The notes beneath the pieces are model-generated. The model searched no databases, was not told the origin of the DNA, and saw nothing but the letters and a program-made list of their open reading frames with translations. From Thalassotalea sp. 1_MG-2023 (GTDB taxonomy: Bacteria > Pseudomonadota > Gammaproteobacteria > Enterobacterales > Alteromonadaceae): DNA of 64,000 nt. A program made the translations under genes and the position numbers. Shown here piece by piece: positions 1 through 8,951 of the stretch; position 1 is the first letter of the stretch; every line of letters starts with the position of its first letter. The stretch lies in NCBI RefSeq assembly GCF_030546745.1, contig NZ_JAUOPD010000001.1, positions 124,001-188,000 of the forward strand, written 5' to 3'.

Positions 1-623
1 TCCCAGGCTCTAGTAAAAAGGAGATAAAACGCCCATTCAGATTTAGACGTGTCGGCTAACCGCCATAGTATAGGAGTTGCTCCATCCCCTTTATAAACCC
101 AAGTTAGACACCAATAAAGGCTACCGATAAAGAGTGCAAACAAGCCGAATAACCGCAATTTTTTGGGTATTAGAAATAGAGTTATGGGTAGTAGGAAGTA
201 ATATTGTTCCTCTAAAGATAATGACCAAATATGTAATAAAGGTTTACCTTCTGAGGTACTTTCAAAATATCCTGTTTGGGTCGGTAAAACCATATTTGCA
301 CTGAAAGTTAGAGCGCCAACTAACTGCTGAAGGAAATCGAGCCACTGTTGATGTGTTAATATGGCTAACGCTAATAAAGACGTGAAAAGTAGCGTGCTAT
401 ATAGTGCAGGTAATAGTCTTTTTGCCCGCCTTAAATAGAATGTTGAAAATGAAAATTCTTCTTTCTCTAACTGTTTTAAAATTAATGACGTGATTAAAAA
501 GCCAGAAAGTACGAAAAATATATCAACACCAAGGTAACCTTGACTTAAAATACCAATATTGCTGTGATAAAGGACCACGAAAAGAACAGCAATGCCCCGT
601 AAAAACTGTATATCTCTTCTCAA
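1..623 (-). CDS. Acyltransferase 3 family membrane protein, partial (3' end cut by window)
   Basis: An open frame of about 207 codons reads leftwards off the window edge. It begins RRDIQFLRGIAVLFVVLYH and continues through GYLGVDIFFVLSGFLIT, the N-terminal signature of the OafA/YrhL acyltransferase-3 family, which transfers acetyl or other acyl groups to surface glycans at the inner membrane. Further family features are YLRRAKRLLPALY and HIWSLSLEEQYYF. There is no ATG: an in-frame TAA lies four codons upstream of a TTG at 621-623, which follows AAGG by about ten bases, so I take TTG as the start. Only the first third of a typical 350-650 residue protein is present. It lies downstream of the exopolysaccharide export block but behind a likely terminator, so it may be transcribed separately. 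Its acceptor is unknown. Confidence 0.85.
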   Translation of the reverse strand, partial: MRRDIQFLRGIAVLFVVLYHSNIGILSQGYLGVDIFFVLSGFLITSLILKQLEKEEFSFSTFYLRRAKRLLPALYSTLLFTSLLALAILTHQQWLDFLQQLVGALTFSANMVLPTQTGYFESTSEGKPLLHIWSLSLEEQYYFLLPITLFLIPKKLRLFGLFALFIGSLYWCLTWVYKGDGATPILWRLADTSKSEWAFYLLFTRAW

Positions 624-652
624 TGTAGTTTTGCCTTAATGTGGATTAAAAA

Positions 653-689
653 AAGCAGTATTAAAATAGTTAAAAATCTACAACTGCTT
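653..689 (-). terminator. Probable rho-independent terminator of the export operon
   Basis: Twelve bases after the stop of the ATPase gene, the minus strand carries AAGCAGT and its perfect complement ACTGCTT separated by 23 bases. These are followed at once by a run of seven T on the minus strand. The stem is short and the loop long, so strength is uncertain. Confidence 0.5.
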
Positions 690-701
690 ATTTTATATTA
701 A

Positions 702-1736
702 TTACTTCTCTTCAGAGGTATTTGTTTCAGCATATTGTTTGCTTTTATGCTTTAACAGTTTATCGACATAACGGGCCATTTTTACTTTTTGCTTGATTGA
801 AGACTCTAAAATTTCTTCAACATCTCTAAGCACTTCTTTTATGTTTTCAACATTTTCTGTTGAATTTACTACAACCTGTTTATTTGGCTCTTGGCTGGTA
901 AGGGTTTTATTGTTTAGTGAACCTGTGAGCTCTACGTCCATTTCTTCTGCGACCGCTAAAATAGCTGCAGAGTTGATAATCTCAAGTTCTTCTAGGAAGC
1001 CAAATAATAATAACCGATCAACAAAAATGTTTATTTTACGGGGAACACCAAGGGTTTTTTCATGGATAAGTTCAAAGGCATCATCAGAGAAAACATCATC
1101 TCGTTCACAGCCTGCTTGGTGAATACGATGGTTAATATATTCTTTAACTTCTTCTACGGATAATGGTCTTAAATGTGCAGAAGCGATGATGCGTTGCCTA
1201 AATTGCTCCATATTAGGCGCTTGAATAATAGGTTTTAATTCCTCTTGGCCCAATAAAAAACTTTGAATTAGGGGTTTATTATCTAATTGAAAATTAGATA
1301 ACATTCGTAGTTCTTCAACAGTTTCTGAGGGCAAATTTTGTGCTTCATCAACTATTAGTAGTGCGCGTTTACCTTGTTTATTCAATGAAATAAGAAATTC
1401 TTCAATTGCTTGTATTAAATCTGCTTTAGTATCGCCTTTTGCTTTAATCTGAAATTCAGATACCACAAGGGCAAGTAATTCGTGAGGATCTAATTTTGTC
1501 GTCACTAACTGCGCAGCAACAATACTTTCATCACCAAGCTGATTTAATAAGTTTCGAGCAATAGTCGTTTTTCCAGTGCCAATGGGACCAGTGATCACAA
1601 TAAAGCCCTCACCTTGATCTAAGCCATATTGTAAATATGACAATGCGCGCTGATGATGATTTGAAGCAAAGAAAAAACGCGGATCAGGGCTTAACTGAAA
1701 GGGCTTTTCCGTAAACCCATAATGACTTTCGTACAT
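702..1736 (-). CDS. XrtA-associated AAA+ ATPase (ExeA-like)
   Basis: This 344-residue protein resembles the secretion ATPase family that accompanies exosortase A, related to ExeA/GspA. The N-terminus MYESHYGFTEKPFQLSPDP is typical of the family. A Walker A motif GPIGTGKTT sits at about 50-58, a Walker B ALLIVDEAQNL at about 125-135, a sensor-like FLLGQEEL at 160-167 and an arginine-finger-like FRQRI near 179. The C-terminal 80 residues are charged and low in complexity and could form a coiled coil. No signal peptide is visible, so it is presumably cytoplasmic. It is the last gene of the minus-strand export block, five bases after the barrel-protein gene. By family association it works with polymer export or assembly, but the exact role is not established. 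Confidence 0.9.
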   Translation of the reverse strand: MYESHYGFTEKPFQLSPDPRFFFASNHHQRALSYLQYGLDQGEGFIVITGPIGTGKTTIARNLLNQLGDESIVAAQLVTTKLDPHELLALVVSEFQIKAKGDTKADLIQAIEEFLISLNKQGKRALLIVDEAQNLPSETVEELRMLSNFQLDNKPLIQSFLLGQEELKPIIQAPNMEQFRQRIIASAHLRPLSVEEVKEYINHRIHQAGCERDDVFSDDAFELIHEKTLGVPRKINIFVDRLLLFGFLEELEIINSAAILAVAEEMDVELTGSLNNKTLTSQEPNKQVVVNSTENVENIKEVLRDVEEILESSIKQKVKMARYVDKLLKHKSKQYAETNTSEEK

Positions 1737-1741
1737 GGTTG

Positions 1742-3334
1742 TTAAAAATCCTTGGTGATTTTTAAGGTCACTCGACCTTCTTCATAATTAAACTGGGATG
1801 TAGAGCTACGATTTAAATGTCGTAAGTCCACCGATAAATTTAACGTTTTATTGAGTGACTTATTATACCCTAGGGTGATTGTTCTGTATCTATCTTCACG
1901 CTCGTTATCAGTATTTACTTGGAATTTACGCTCAGTATAAGAAGCCACAAACTTTACTGTAGAACGTCCACCAATTTTTCTAGATACTTCAAAAGATGTC
2001 GACAACATTTCGTCAATGTCGCTTGTTTCTAAATTTTCTCTCTCATTTGCACGTAATGAAAAATTAAAAGTGGTTCGCGGCAATGCTAATGTTGACTGCC
2101 AACTTCCACCTTTATTTAAGGAAAAAACGTTATCTTCAATTAATTCGTAATCAGATACATTAACGAGTTGATAGTCATCGAAAGAAATATCACCACTTCC
2201 TGGTAAGTAACAATTAGCTATCTCGGTGTTATCGCCTTCTGGGCACCAAAAAAAGCCTAAGTTAATAAGATTATAGTTATCACGAGTGAAACTTTGTAAT
2301 TGTTCTTGGTAACTTATTGTGTTGGTTAATCGACGGTTGCTATGGGTTAAATTAAGCCCGTAACTATCACCATAAAAGCGTTGTGAATAATTGGCTGATA
2401 ATTGTGTTCTAATGCTCGGCTGCCAATTAATGTTAGCATCTACATATTCTTCTTGTTCGTTACCATCAATATCGAGGTCATCACCAATGGGGGTATTATA
2501 TGAAAGGTCGATGTTTAATCTTGGGGTCGCTTCCCAACGAAAACCTGCACCAATTGAATTTGATTCGTTAGTTCTACCTTGGTTTAAACTTCCTTTATTA
2601 TCTTCGTCGTAATAGCGAATAAAAGGGTTGAACTTCCAGCCGGTAATATAACCAATCTTTATCTCGGTTTGGTAAATACGGCTAGTAAGGTCATTATTTT
2701 CTTGCTCTTGATAGCTGCCATTAGCATTCCAAAAAATATGACGTGCAGAAGAACCATTCGACGTAATGATATTGCCAGAAAAACCATCCCTTTCACCTAT
2801 GCGATCTTCTGTTTCGCTCGTATTAGCTGCAAGAGAGCTACTTAATGAAAAGTCGCTATTATTGACGTCGTAATTAATACCTGCACTATAGCGCTCAACT
2901 TGAACAACATCACCAGAAACAATGTCTGCTAAGGAGTTTCTCGCGCCATTTTGTGCTTGATTTTTGATGCTTGCACTACCAAAAACGCTAAAACCACTTG
3001 CTCCCAATCTTAGGTTTACATTTGAACTAAGTGAATGAAAGTCGTCATCTAAGTCATGATCATGGCTATACCAAACATTTGTACTAGTTGATTGAAAATC
3101 AAAATTCAATAATCGCGTTTTATACGTTGAATTTAGAGACACCGCAGCTTGGCTAACTAAACTCGATATTTCATTTGTTTGGTTAAGCTCTACATTGTCT
3201 GAGTATGTTTCATCAAGCGATAATGTTGGCGTAAACTGCCAATCACCTGCAACACTAGGAAGTGCAGCAAGGCAAAGGGTTATCGCAACGGCGAGCTTAT
3301 TCTTTTTCACCGTATCCGTAGCCATAATAGCCAT
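1742..3334 (-). CDS. XrtA/PEP-CTERM-associated outer-membrane beta-barrel protein
   Basis: This 530-residue exported protein has a signal peptide (TVKKNKLAVAITLCLAALPSVAG) and a body rich in alternating beta-strand segments, for example LSLDETYSDNVELNQTNEISS and repeated aromatic-ended strands. It finishes GRVTLKITKDF, an outer-membrane C-terminus ending in Phe. It matches the PEP-CTERM-system outer-membrane family found between the tyrosine kinase and ATPase genes of XrtA loci, and is probably the exopolysaccharide outer-membrane channel or a barrel partner of the export lipoprotein. The start at 3334 is supported by AAGGA about seven bases upstream. That places its ribosome site and first codons inside the end of the kinase gene (38-base overlap). 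A second in-frame ATG lies three codons later. Confidence 0.85.
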   Translation of the reverse strand: MAIMATDTVKKNKLAVAITLCLAALPSVAGDWQFTPTLSLDETYSDNVELNQTNEISSLVSQAAVSLNSTYKTRLLNFDFQSTSTNVWYSHDHDLDDDFHSLSSNVNLRLGASGFSVFGSASIKNQAQNGARNSLADIVSGDVVQVERYSAGINYDVNNSDFSLSSSLAANTSETEDRIGERDGFSGNIITSNGSSARHIFWNANGSYQEQENNDLTSRIYQTEIKIGYITGWKFNPFIRYYDEDNKGSLNQGRTNESNSIGAGFRWEATPRLNIDLSYNTPIGDDLDIDGNEQEEYVDANINWQPSIRTQLSANYSQRFYGDSYGLNLTHSNRRLTNTISYQEQLQSFTRDNYNLINLGFFWCPEGDNTEIANCYLPGSGDISFDDYQLVNVSDYELIEDNVFSLNKGGSWQSTLALPRTTFNFSLRANERENLETSDIDEMLSTSFEVSRKIGGRSTVKFVASYTERKFQVNTDNEREDRYRTITLGYNKSLNKTLNLSVDLRHLNRSSTSQFNYEEGRVTLKITKDF

Positions 3335-4169
3335 ACAAATCCTTATGAGATCTTATTGCTTTATTGAGTACTAGACCTACCGCTAAATCTTCATTAAGCG
3401 ATTCAGTTGCTTCTTTAATGTTAGCAATGCTAGTTTTAGATTCTTCTACAACAATTAATGCTTGCCCCATGAGATTAGCAAGTACTAAGGTTTCAGTAAC
3501 ACCAACAAGTGGTGGGCAATCAAAAATAACGACTCGATCAGGGTAGCGATTTGCTAATTCATTCGCTAATGCTGCCATTTTTTCACTGGCAAGTAATTCA
3601 TTTGATAAATGATGTGGATTACCTGCAGGAATGATTTTTAGCTTGTCGATATTAGTATTAAAAATTACTTCACTAACGTCTTTATCAGGGTCTAATAAAA
3701 ACTCTATTAGTCCTTCTGTTTGTTCTACACCTAACTCTCTATTGATACTTGGGCGTAGTACGTCTGCATCTACAAGTAATACAGTTTTATCTTGTTCTAA
3801 TGCTATGCTTAACGCTAAATTAATGGCGACAAAAGTTTTACCTTCATTCGGTTTAGCACTACTAATCATAACCAGATTAGGGTGATTCAGCATTTTAGAA
3901 GCTACACCAAAAGCATTGTTTAATAGCTTACGTTTTATCTGACGAAACTCATCTTTAATACTTTTACGTGCGCCAGTATCAATTAAATAACCTTTGGTCG
4001 TAAGACCGCTTTTATCTATATTTAATATGTTGGTCGTTGATAAGTTCTTCGGTGCTGCTTTATCAACTGGTTTTTTTTCAGCTTCAACCTGCTCATTGGC
4101 AATATCTTGAGTGTTATTATCAAGTGCTTTGTCTTTTTTCTTCGCAAGTGCTTTTTCTATGGTACTCAT
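3297..4169 (-). CDS. Exopolysaccharide tyrosine autokinase (CpsD/CapB, BY-kinase)
   Basis: This 290-residue cytoplasmic kinase regulates polymerisation and export together with the Wzz-like protein encoded just upstream. The BY-kinase motifs are visible: a Walker A region MISSAKPNEGKTFVAINLA, Walker A' VLLVDADVLRPS and Walker B VVIFDCPPL. The C-terminus is a tyrosine cluster, DLYGYYGYGYGEKE, with five Tyr that are the expected autophosphorylation sites. The N-terminal 75 residues are charged and poorly conserved, as usual in the XrtA-associated members. The gene starts one base after the chain-length gene stops, so the two are probably translationally coupled. The tyrosine-cluster codons overlap the start of the next gene. 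Confidence 0.92.
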   Translation of the reverse strand: MSTIEKALAKKKDKALDNNTQDIANEQVEAEKKPVDKAAPKNLSTTNILNIDKSGLTTKGYLIDTGARKSIKDEFRQIKRKLLNNAFGVASKMLNHPNLVMISSAKPNEGKTFVAINLALSIALEQDKTVLLVDADVLRPSINRELGVEQTEGLIEFLLDPDKDVSEVIFNTNIDKLKIIPAGNPHHLSNELLASEKMAALANELANRYPDRVVIFDCPPLVGVTETLVLANLMGQALIVVEESKTSIANIKEATESLNEDLAVGLVLNKAIRSHKDLYGYYGYGYGEKE

Positions 4170-4170
4170 G

Positions 4171-5751
4171 TTATAGCATTCCTTTTAACGGAGCCTGAAT
4201 TTGCTCAGGAAACATCGCATATAAGATGAAAAGTATTAATAAACAAACCAATACTGAGTTAGAAGCAATAAAAATTAATGTTTTCTTCTTATTCCATTTT
4301 TGTAAGCCTAAGTTTTCTGTTGCAGAAACAATACCGAAAACAGGAATGCCTGTTTCACGGGTTACTTGATTACGTGAAGTGACTACAGGGTTTATTTGAC
4401 TGACTAATAAAGATAGTCCTAAACCAACACCAAAGGCTAAAATTGTACTACCAATTAAAAACAGAATGCGAGGTGGCCCACTAGGATCTTTTGGAGCTCT
4501 TGGCTGGTCAATCACACGAAAGTTTATTTTACTGGTGGTTTCATCAGCTTGTTTAGCTAACTGTGCCGTTTCTTTCCGTTTTAATAACTCTTCGTACTTA
4601 GTTTTAGTGATTTCATAGCCACGATTTAAACCCGTTAGTTGAGCTTCAATCTCAGGAAGAATATGTATTTTATTTTCTAAATCTTTTACTTCTTGTGCGT
4701 AATTATCACGGCGCACTTTAATTGAAGCAATTTGATTTTCTAACTGATTAATCTGTATTTGCAGATTTTGAATAACGGGGTTTTGCGATAATGACAGCGA
4801 AGAAGAGTCACTACGTGCCGTTAAATATTCATCTATTTCTTTTTTGCGTTGCTTGTTTAAATGAGCTAGACGATTTTGCACTTCTTTAACGTCTGGATGT
4901 TGCTCAGTATATTTGAGTAACAATGAATCTAACATAGACTCAAGTTCAACTATACGGTCATCATAGCTTGTGTTTACGGTATTCGAATCAACAACTGCGT
5001 TAGAACGATCAGTAGAGTCAGCCTTATTACTACCTAGCTGAGCTACTGCGTTTTTAAGCTGAGATTGAGTTTCAGAAAGAATGAGCTCAATCGATTTAAG
5101 GCTTTCCTTAGCGTTATTCAATTTACTGTAATACCCGCCAAATTGGTTGGGTAACACTTCACTATATTTTTGTTTGAACTCTGTCAGTTTAGCTTCATCG
5201 GCTAACAATCGATTTTCATATTCTTTTATTTGGGTATCTAAGAACTTTTGTGCGGTATCAGATTCGCTTCGATTCTCACCTAGGGTATTTTCAATAAAAA
5301 CCGTTAACGCTGATTGCACAACACTTTTTGCCATCTCTGGGTCTTTATCTTGATACGAGATAGTAAAATAGTTTTCACGTCCGGCTTTTCTGATTTCTAT
5401 ACCATTTTTTAATGTGTTTATAAGTGCTTCATATTCATCAGAAGTTTGTACTTGCACATCTAAATCAGTCATACGTGTGATACGCTCGAGGTTTTCTCGA
5501 GAAAGCAAGGTTCTTACCATGTAAGATATTTGCTTATCTGGATCAGTTTGTACGGTTAATCCACGTAAAAGTGGTCCTAAAATAGATTGTGTATCTGCAT
5601 AGACTTTTGCCTCAGATTCGTAAACATCATCCATTTGAGAGATAACTACCCATGCGACAGGGCATATCATCCAAGTCGCTACAATAATATAACGACGCTT
5701 TAGCCAAATTCCTTTTAAGTAATCTAAGGCTTGTTCTATAATTTCTTGCAT
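4171..5751 (-). CDS. XrtA-associated chain-length determinant (Wzz-type polysaccharide co-polymerase)
   Basis: This 526-residue inner-membrane protein has a first membrane segment at about 20-38 (RRYIIVATWMICPVAWVVI). A long periplasmic domain rich in predicted coiled coil follows (about 160-420), then a segment near 432-452 after the proline-rich PRAPKDPSGPPR, and an extra hydrophobic segment near 490-512. This architecture is that of polysaccharide co-polymerases in exosortase loci, which set chain length and interact with a separate tyrosine kinase. The kinase is the next gene downstream. A third membrane helix after the usual second one is a feature of the exosortase-associated branch. 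Confidence 0.9.
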   Translation of the reverse strand: MQEIIEQALDYLKGIWLKRRYIIVATWMICPVAWVVISQMDDVYESEAKVYADTQSILGPLLRGLTVQTDPDKQISYMVRTLLSRENLERITRMTDLDVQVQTSDEYEALINTLKNGIEIRKAGRENYFTISYQDKDPEMAKSVVQSALTVFIENTLGENRSESDTAQKFLDTQIKEYENRLLADEAKLTEFKQKYSEVLPNQFGGYYSKLNNAKESLKSIELILSETQSQLKNAVAQLGSNKADSTDRSNAVVDSNTVNTSYDDRIVELESMLDSLLLKYTEQHPDVKEVQNRLAHLNKQRKKEIDEYLTARSDSSSLSLSQNPVIQNLQIQINQLENQIASIKVRRDNYAQEVKDLENKIHILPEIEAQLTGLNRGYEITKTKYEELLKRKETAQLAKQADETTSKINFRVIDQPRAPKDPSGPPRILFLIGSTILAFGVGLGLSLLVSQINPVVTSRNQVTRETGIPVFGIVSATENLGLQKWNKKKTLIFIASNSVLVCLLILFILYAMFPEQIQAPLKGML

Positions 5752-5797
5752 TCCTGACCTCTGTACAACAGGTAACTAATTATCAAAAACGGTTCAG

Positions 5798-6433
5798 TTA
5801 AAACCAGGTTTCAGGGATGACAATAATATCGCCGGGCAATACATCAACATTCGCTGATATTTCACCATTCTTAATTAAGTCTTCAATTTGAATTCGATAC
5901 TGTTTTTGTTGACCGCTTTCAATGCGTACTAGTTTTGCATCGTTTCCGTCTGCAAACTCAGTTAAACCGCCCACTTGAATCATGACATCAAGTAAGGTCA
6001 TATTCTTTTTATAGTTAACCGATTGCGGCTGCGTTGCTTCACCAATGACACGAATTTGTTCGCTAAATGGTCCAACAAAATTGTTTACAGTGACAGTAAC
6101 AACGGGATCTCTCAAATAAGTTGAAAGAATTTCTTCGATAGAACGGGCCAGTTCAGTTGGCGTTTTACCCGATACTGGAATGTCTTCCACTAACGATGTC
6201 GTGATCATACCGTCTGGTCTTACTACAAATGATCCTGAAACTTCAGGGTTACGCCAAACAAAAATGTTTAGAACATCACCTGAACCTATAAGATATTTAT
6301 AAGAGGCTACATCTCTTGTTTCAGATTGATGTAATGTTGCAGGAGGGAGCGAAGTAGAGCTACATCCATTTAAAATATACATCGCACTTAATACTAATAT
6401 TGCTTTTATTTTCACGAAGGTTTTGTTTTCCAT
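5798..6433 (-). CDS. XrtA-associated polysaccharide export lipoprotein (Wza-like)
   Basis: This 211-residue lipoprotein has a signal sequence ending in the lipobox LNGC (Cys24). A polysaccharide-export domain follows (YLIGSGDVLNIFVWRNPEVSGSF at about 48-70) and then an SLBB-type region (IRVIGEATQPQSVNYKKNMTLLDVMIQVGG). It is short compared with Wza, as are other exosortase-associated export proteins, so it probably needs the barrel protein at 1742-3334 to cross the outer membrane. It is the first gene of the minus-strand export block. AAGG lies about nine bases before the ATG. It is transcribed divergently from the priming transferase. Confidence 0.93.
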   Translation of the reverse strand: MENKTFVKIKAILVLSAMYILNGCSSTSLPPATLHQSETRDVASYKYLIGSGDVLNIFVWRNPEVSGSFVVRPDGMITTSLVEDIPVSGKTPTELARSIEEILSTYLRDPVVTVTVNNFVGPFSEQIRVIGEATQPQSVNYKKNMTLLDVMIQVGGLTEFADGNDAKLVRIESGQQKQYRIQIEDLIKNGEISANVDVLPGDIIVIPETWF

Positions 6434-6502
6434 GGCTTCAACCTTGAGTTAGGGTTAGTCGTTACTTAAGTTAATTGATAAGCTAACAGATTTTTTACAC
6501 TT

Positions 6503-6517
6503 TTTACAGACTGTAAA
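6503..6517. promoter_or_regulatory. Palindrome in the divergent promoter region
   Basis: TTTACAGACTGTAAA is a perfect 7-1-7 palindrome. It sits about 70 bases before the export-lipoprotein start and about 160 bases before the priming-transferase start, in the only intergenic space between the two divergent blocks. Nearby half-site-like words are TTTTTTACAC just left and AACATCTGTCAT just right. Operator function is inferred from position only. Confidence 0.35.
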
Positions 6518-6581
6518 TTTAATTTTAACATCTGTCATAAAATAATGAATTTTGGTATATTCTCGTCTTCTATTGTATTTG

Positions 6582-6609
6582 TTGATTTTAATGCAAAAGA
6601 AATTACATT
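6582..6609 (+). promoter_or_regulatory. Candidate sigma-70 promoter of the main biosynthesis operon
   Basis: TTGATT and TACATT are separated by 16 bases about 70 bases before the priming-transferase start. The match is imperfect and the region is AT-rich, so this is one candidate among several. Confidence 0.25.
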
Positions 6610-6677
6610 GTGAATAACAAAAAACACAGATATTTTTAGCTATTTAAAGCGCTTTTTTCAGGGATTGTTTTTACTTT

Positions 6678-8084
6678 ATGTCTAATAGTAATTTTCGTAA
6701 TTTATCAACGGGAAGTAAATCATTAGTTATTATTGAACTAATACTTTTTGCTGGTGCTTTTCTCAGTGCTTATACGCTAAACCAGTATTTTTCTATCGTT
6801 AGTCACTATACGTTAGAAAGTAATGTCATGTTTATTTATGCCATTGTGTATGCATTAGTTATCCAACTTTCCTTTCTCGCATTAGGGCTTTATAACACCA
6901 AATTACGGGAAAGCTTTCGTGGTTTAGTTAGACGCATATTAATGTCAGTCGCCATTGGCTTTTTTGTTGTTACCTTGCTTAACCCTTTTTATCCTAATGG
7001 CGGTATAGCCACTGAACTATTAGCAATAGCTTCTATTATTAGTTTTATTTTTAGCTGTATTTTCCGTTATTACACTTTAAAGATAGACTTTTTTGGTCTA
7101 AATAAGCGCAAAGTGTTAGTACTTGGTGCAGGTGAAAGAGCCTCTATTATTGAAAAGCGTATGCGCCGTGATGTAGACAGGCAAGGTTTTTCTATGCATG
7201 GCTTTTTGGTCATGAATGGTGATGCTGATGTAAACGGTATCGTGAATGAAAATCGTATCGAACTCGATGGTGCGTTAGTCACCTATGCTATAGAGCATGA
7301 AATTGATGAAATAGTGGTTGCTAGTGATGAGCGCCGCGATAACCTGCCCGTTGATGAACTTTTTGCCTGTAAAATTCGCGGTATTGAAGTCACAGAAATT
7401 TTAGATTTTATTGAACGTGAAACTGGGCAAATAGCGGTAAATTTAATTTATCCAAGTTGGGTGATATATTCCAATGGCTTTGCTAGCAGCAACCATTTAC
7501 GGAATACGTTAGATTGGGTGTTTAATGCCAGTATCGCATTTGTTCTCTTTTTGATCACTTGGCCCGTTATGTTGATCACAACATTGTTAATCAAACTTGA
7601 TGAAGGGTTCAAAGCACCTGTATTTTATTTTCAAGAGCGAGTCGGTTTAGATGGGCAAGCATTCAAAATTTACAAATTTAGAAGCATGCGTATAGATGCT
7701 GAAAAAAATGGTGCCCAAATGGCATCAGAAAATGACGATAGAACCACACGAATAGGTAAGTTTATACGCAAATATCGTATTGATGAATTACCACAAATAT
7801 ATAATGTAATGCGTGGTGATATGGGTTTTGTTGGTCCTCGTCCTGAGCGTCCAGAGTTTGTACAGCAGCTGATTAAAACCATTCCTTACTATAACGAGCG
7901 TCATAACGTAAAGCCAGGGTTAACGGGTTGGGCACAATTAAAGTACCCTTATGGCTCTACCGAAGAAGATTCGTTAGAAAAGCTGAAATACGATCTTTAC
8001 TACATCAAGCACCGTAGCTTCATGTTAGATTTATTAATTTTGATCCGCACTGTTGAAATAGTGTTGTTTGGAAAAGGCCGTTAA
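6678..8084 (+). CDS. Priming undecaprenyl-phosphate sugar-1-phosphate transferase (XrtA-system type)
   Basis: This 468-residue polyisoprenyl-phosphate hexose-1-phosphate transferase starts repeat-unit synthesis on undecaprenyl phosphate. Four N-terminal membrane helices lie between about 15 and 133, followed by a Rossmann-like domain with KVLVLGAGERA near 145. A fifth helix is at about 280-305, then the C-terminal catalytic domain with YFQERVGLDGQAFKIYKFRSM, RKYRIDELPQIYNVMRGDM and FVGPRPERPEF. These are the signatures of WbaP/CpsE-type enzymes and of the family that heads exosortase loci. It is the first gene of the plus-strand block. AGGGA lies upstream at a long spacing of 14 bases. The sugar transferred cannot be read from the sequence. 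Confidence 0.93.
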   Translation: MSNSNFRNLSTGSKSLVIIELILFAGAFLSAYTLNQYFSIVSHYTLESNVMFIYAIVYALVIQLSFLALGLYNTKLRESFRGLVRRILMSVAIGFFVVTLLNPFYPNGGIATELLAIASIISFIFSCIFRYYTLKIDFFGLNKRKVLVLGAGERASIIEKRMRRDVDRQGFSMHGFLVMNGDADVNGIVNENRIELDGALVTYAIEHEIDEIVVASDERRDNLPVDELFACKIRGIEVTEILDFIERETGQIAVNLIYPSWVIYSNGFASSNHLRNTLDWVFNASIAFVLFLITWPVMLITTLLIKLDEGFKAPVFYFQERVGLDGQAFKIYKFRSMRIDAEKNGAQMASENDDRTTRIGKFIRKYRIDELPQIYNVMRGDMGFVGPRPERPEFVQQLIKTIPYYNERHNVKPGLTGWAQLKYPYGSTEEDSLEKLKYDLYYIKHRSFMLDLLILIRTVEIVLFGKGR

Positions 8085-8086
8085 TT

Positions 8087-8938
8087 TTGATTCAATATAA
8101 CAAAGTAAATGCCATGACGGTTGATGTAGAAGACTATTTTCATGTCTCTGCTTTTGAAAACATCATTACAAAAGATAACTGGTCGCAATATGAAATGCGG
8201 GTTGAAGAAAACACCTTTAAATTGCTTGAATTATTTGCCAAGTACGATGCGAAATCTACCTTTTTTACCTTAGGTTGGGTGGCAGAACAGTGCCCCAACC
8301 TTATTAAAGAAATTGTTGCACAAGGCCACGAACTAGCAAGTCACGGATATGCGCATAAACGTGCATTAGAAATGACAAAAGAAGAATTCTTTCAAGACGT
8401 TGATCGTTCAAAAAAAGCCTTAGAAGATATCTCAGGTACTGCCATTAAAGGCTATCGTGCGCCAAGCTTTTCTGTGAAAGACCAAAACACCTGGGTTTAC
8501 GATATATTAGTAGAACTTGGCTTTGAATATAGTTCAAGCACTTATCCAATAGAACATGATTTGTATGGGGTACCTGATTGGCCAAGGTTTATCTATCAGC
8601 GACCGGAAGGTATAACTGAAATTCCTATTCCGACTATTCGACATAATGGTACCAATACAGGTATTGGTGGCGGTGGTTATTTTAGGCTCTATCCATATTG
8701 GATGTCGAAAAAACGCATTGAAAAGTATTTATCGATAGAACAACAACCTTATAGTTTTTATTTTCACCCTTGGGAAATAGATGCACAGCAGCCTAAAGTG
8801 GCAGGAGCATCGTTAAAGTCGAAAATAAGGCATTACATCAATTTGTCACGTATGGCAGGTAAAGTTGAGCGCCTTTTACAAGACTACCAGTGGGACACCA
8901 TGGAAAATGTTTATTTAAAAGGAAATCGCACTCAATAA
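8087..8938 (+). CDS. XrtA-system polysaccharide deacetylase (NodB type, DUF3473)
   Basis: This 283-residue carbohydrate esterase of the NodB fold probably removes acetyl groups from N-acetylated sugars in the polymer. The catalytic and metal motif TVDVEDYFHVSAFE has Asp at 13 and 16, the His-x3-His metal site is ASHGYAH (His86 and His90), and GYRAPSFSV is near 122-130. The C-terminal half with FYFHPWEID is typical of the exosortase-associated branch. I use the TTG at 8087, preceded by GGAAAAGG about nine bases upstream, because family members have several residues before TVDVEDYF. The ATG at 8114 is an alternative with a poorer ribosome site. It lies two bases after the priming transferase gene. 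Confidence 0.9.
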   Translation: MIQYNKVNAMTVDVEDYFHVSAFENIITKDNWSQYEMRVEENTFKLLELFAKYDAKSTFFTLGWVAEQCPNLIKEIVAQGHELASHGYAHKRALEMTKEEFFQDVDRSKKALEDISGTAIKGYRAPSFSVKDQNTWVYDILVELGFEYSSSTYPIEHDLYGVPDWPRFIYQRPEGITEIPIPTIRHNGTNTGIGGGGYFRLYPYWMSKKRIEKYLSIEQQPYSFYFHPWEIDAQQPKVAGASLKSKIRHYINLSRMAGKVERLLQDYQWDTMENVYLKGNRTQ

Positions 8939-8951
8939 CGAGGATTGAAAA

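Noticed and set aside
6434-6677. Search for a sigma-54 promoter (TGGCAC-N5-TTGC type), as known upstream of some PEP-CTERM genes
   Set aside because: No acceptable match was found here, nor in the gaps at 40640-40788 or 51226-51387.
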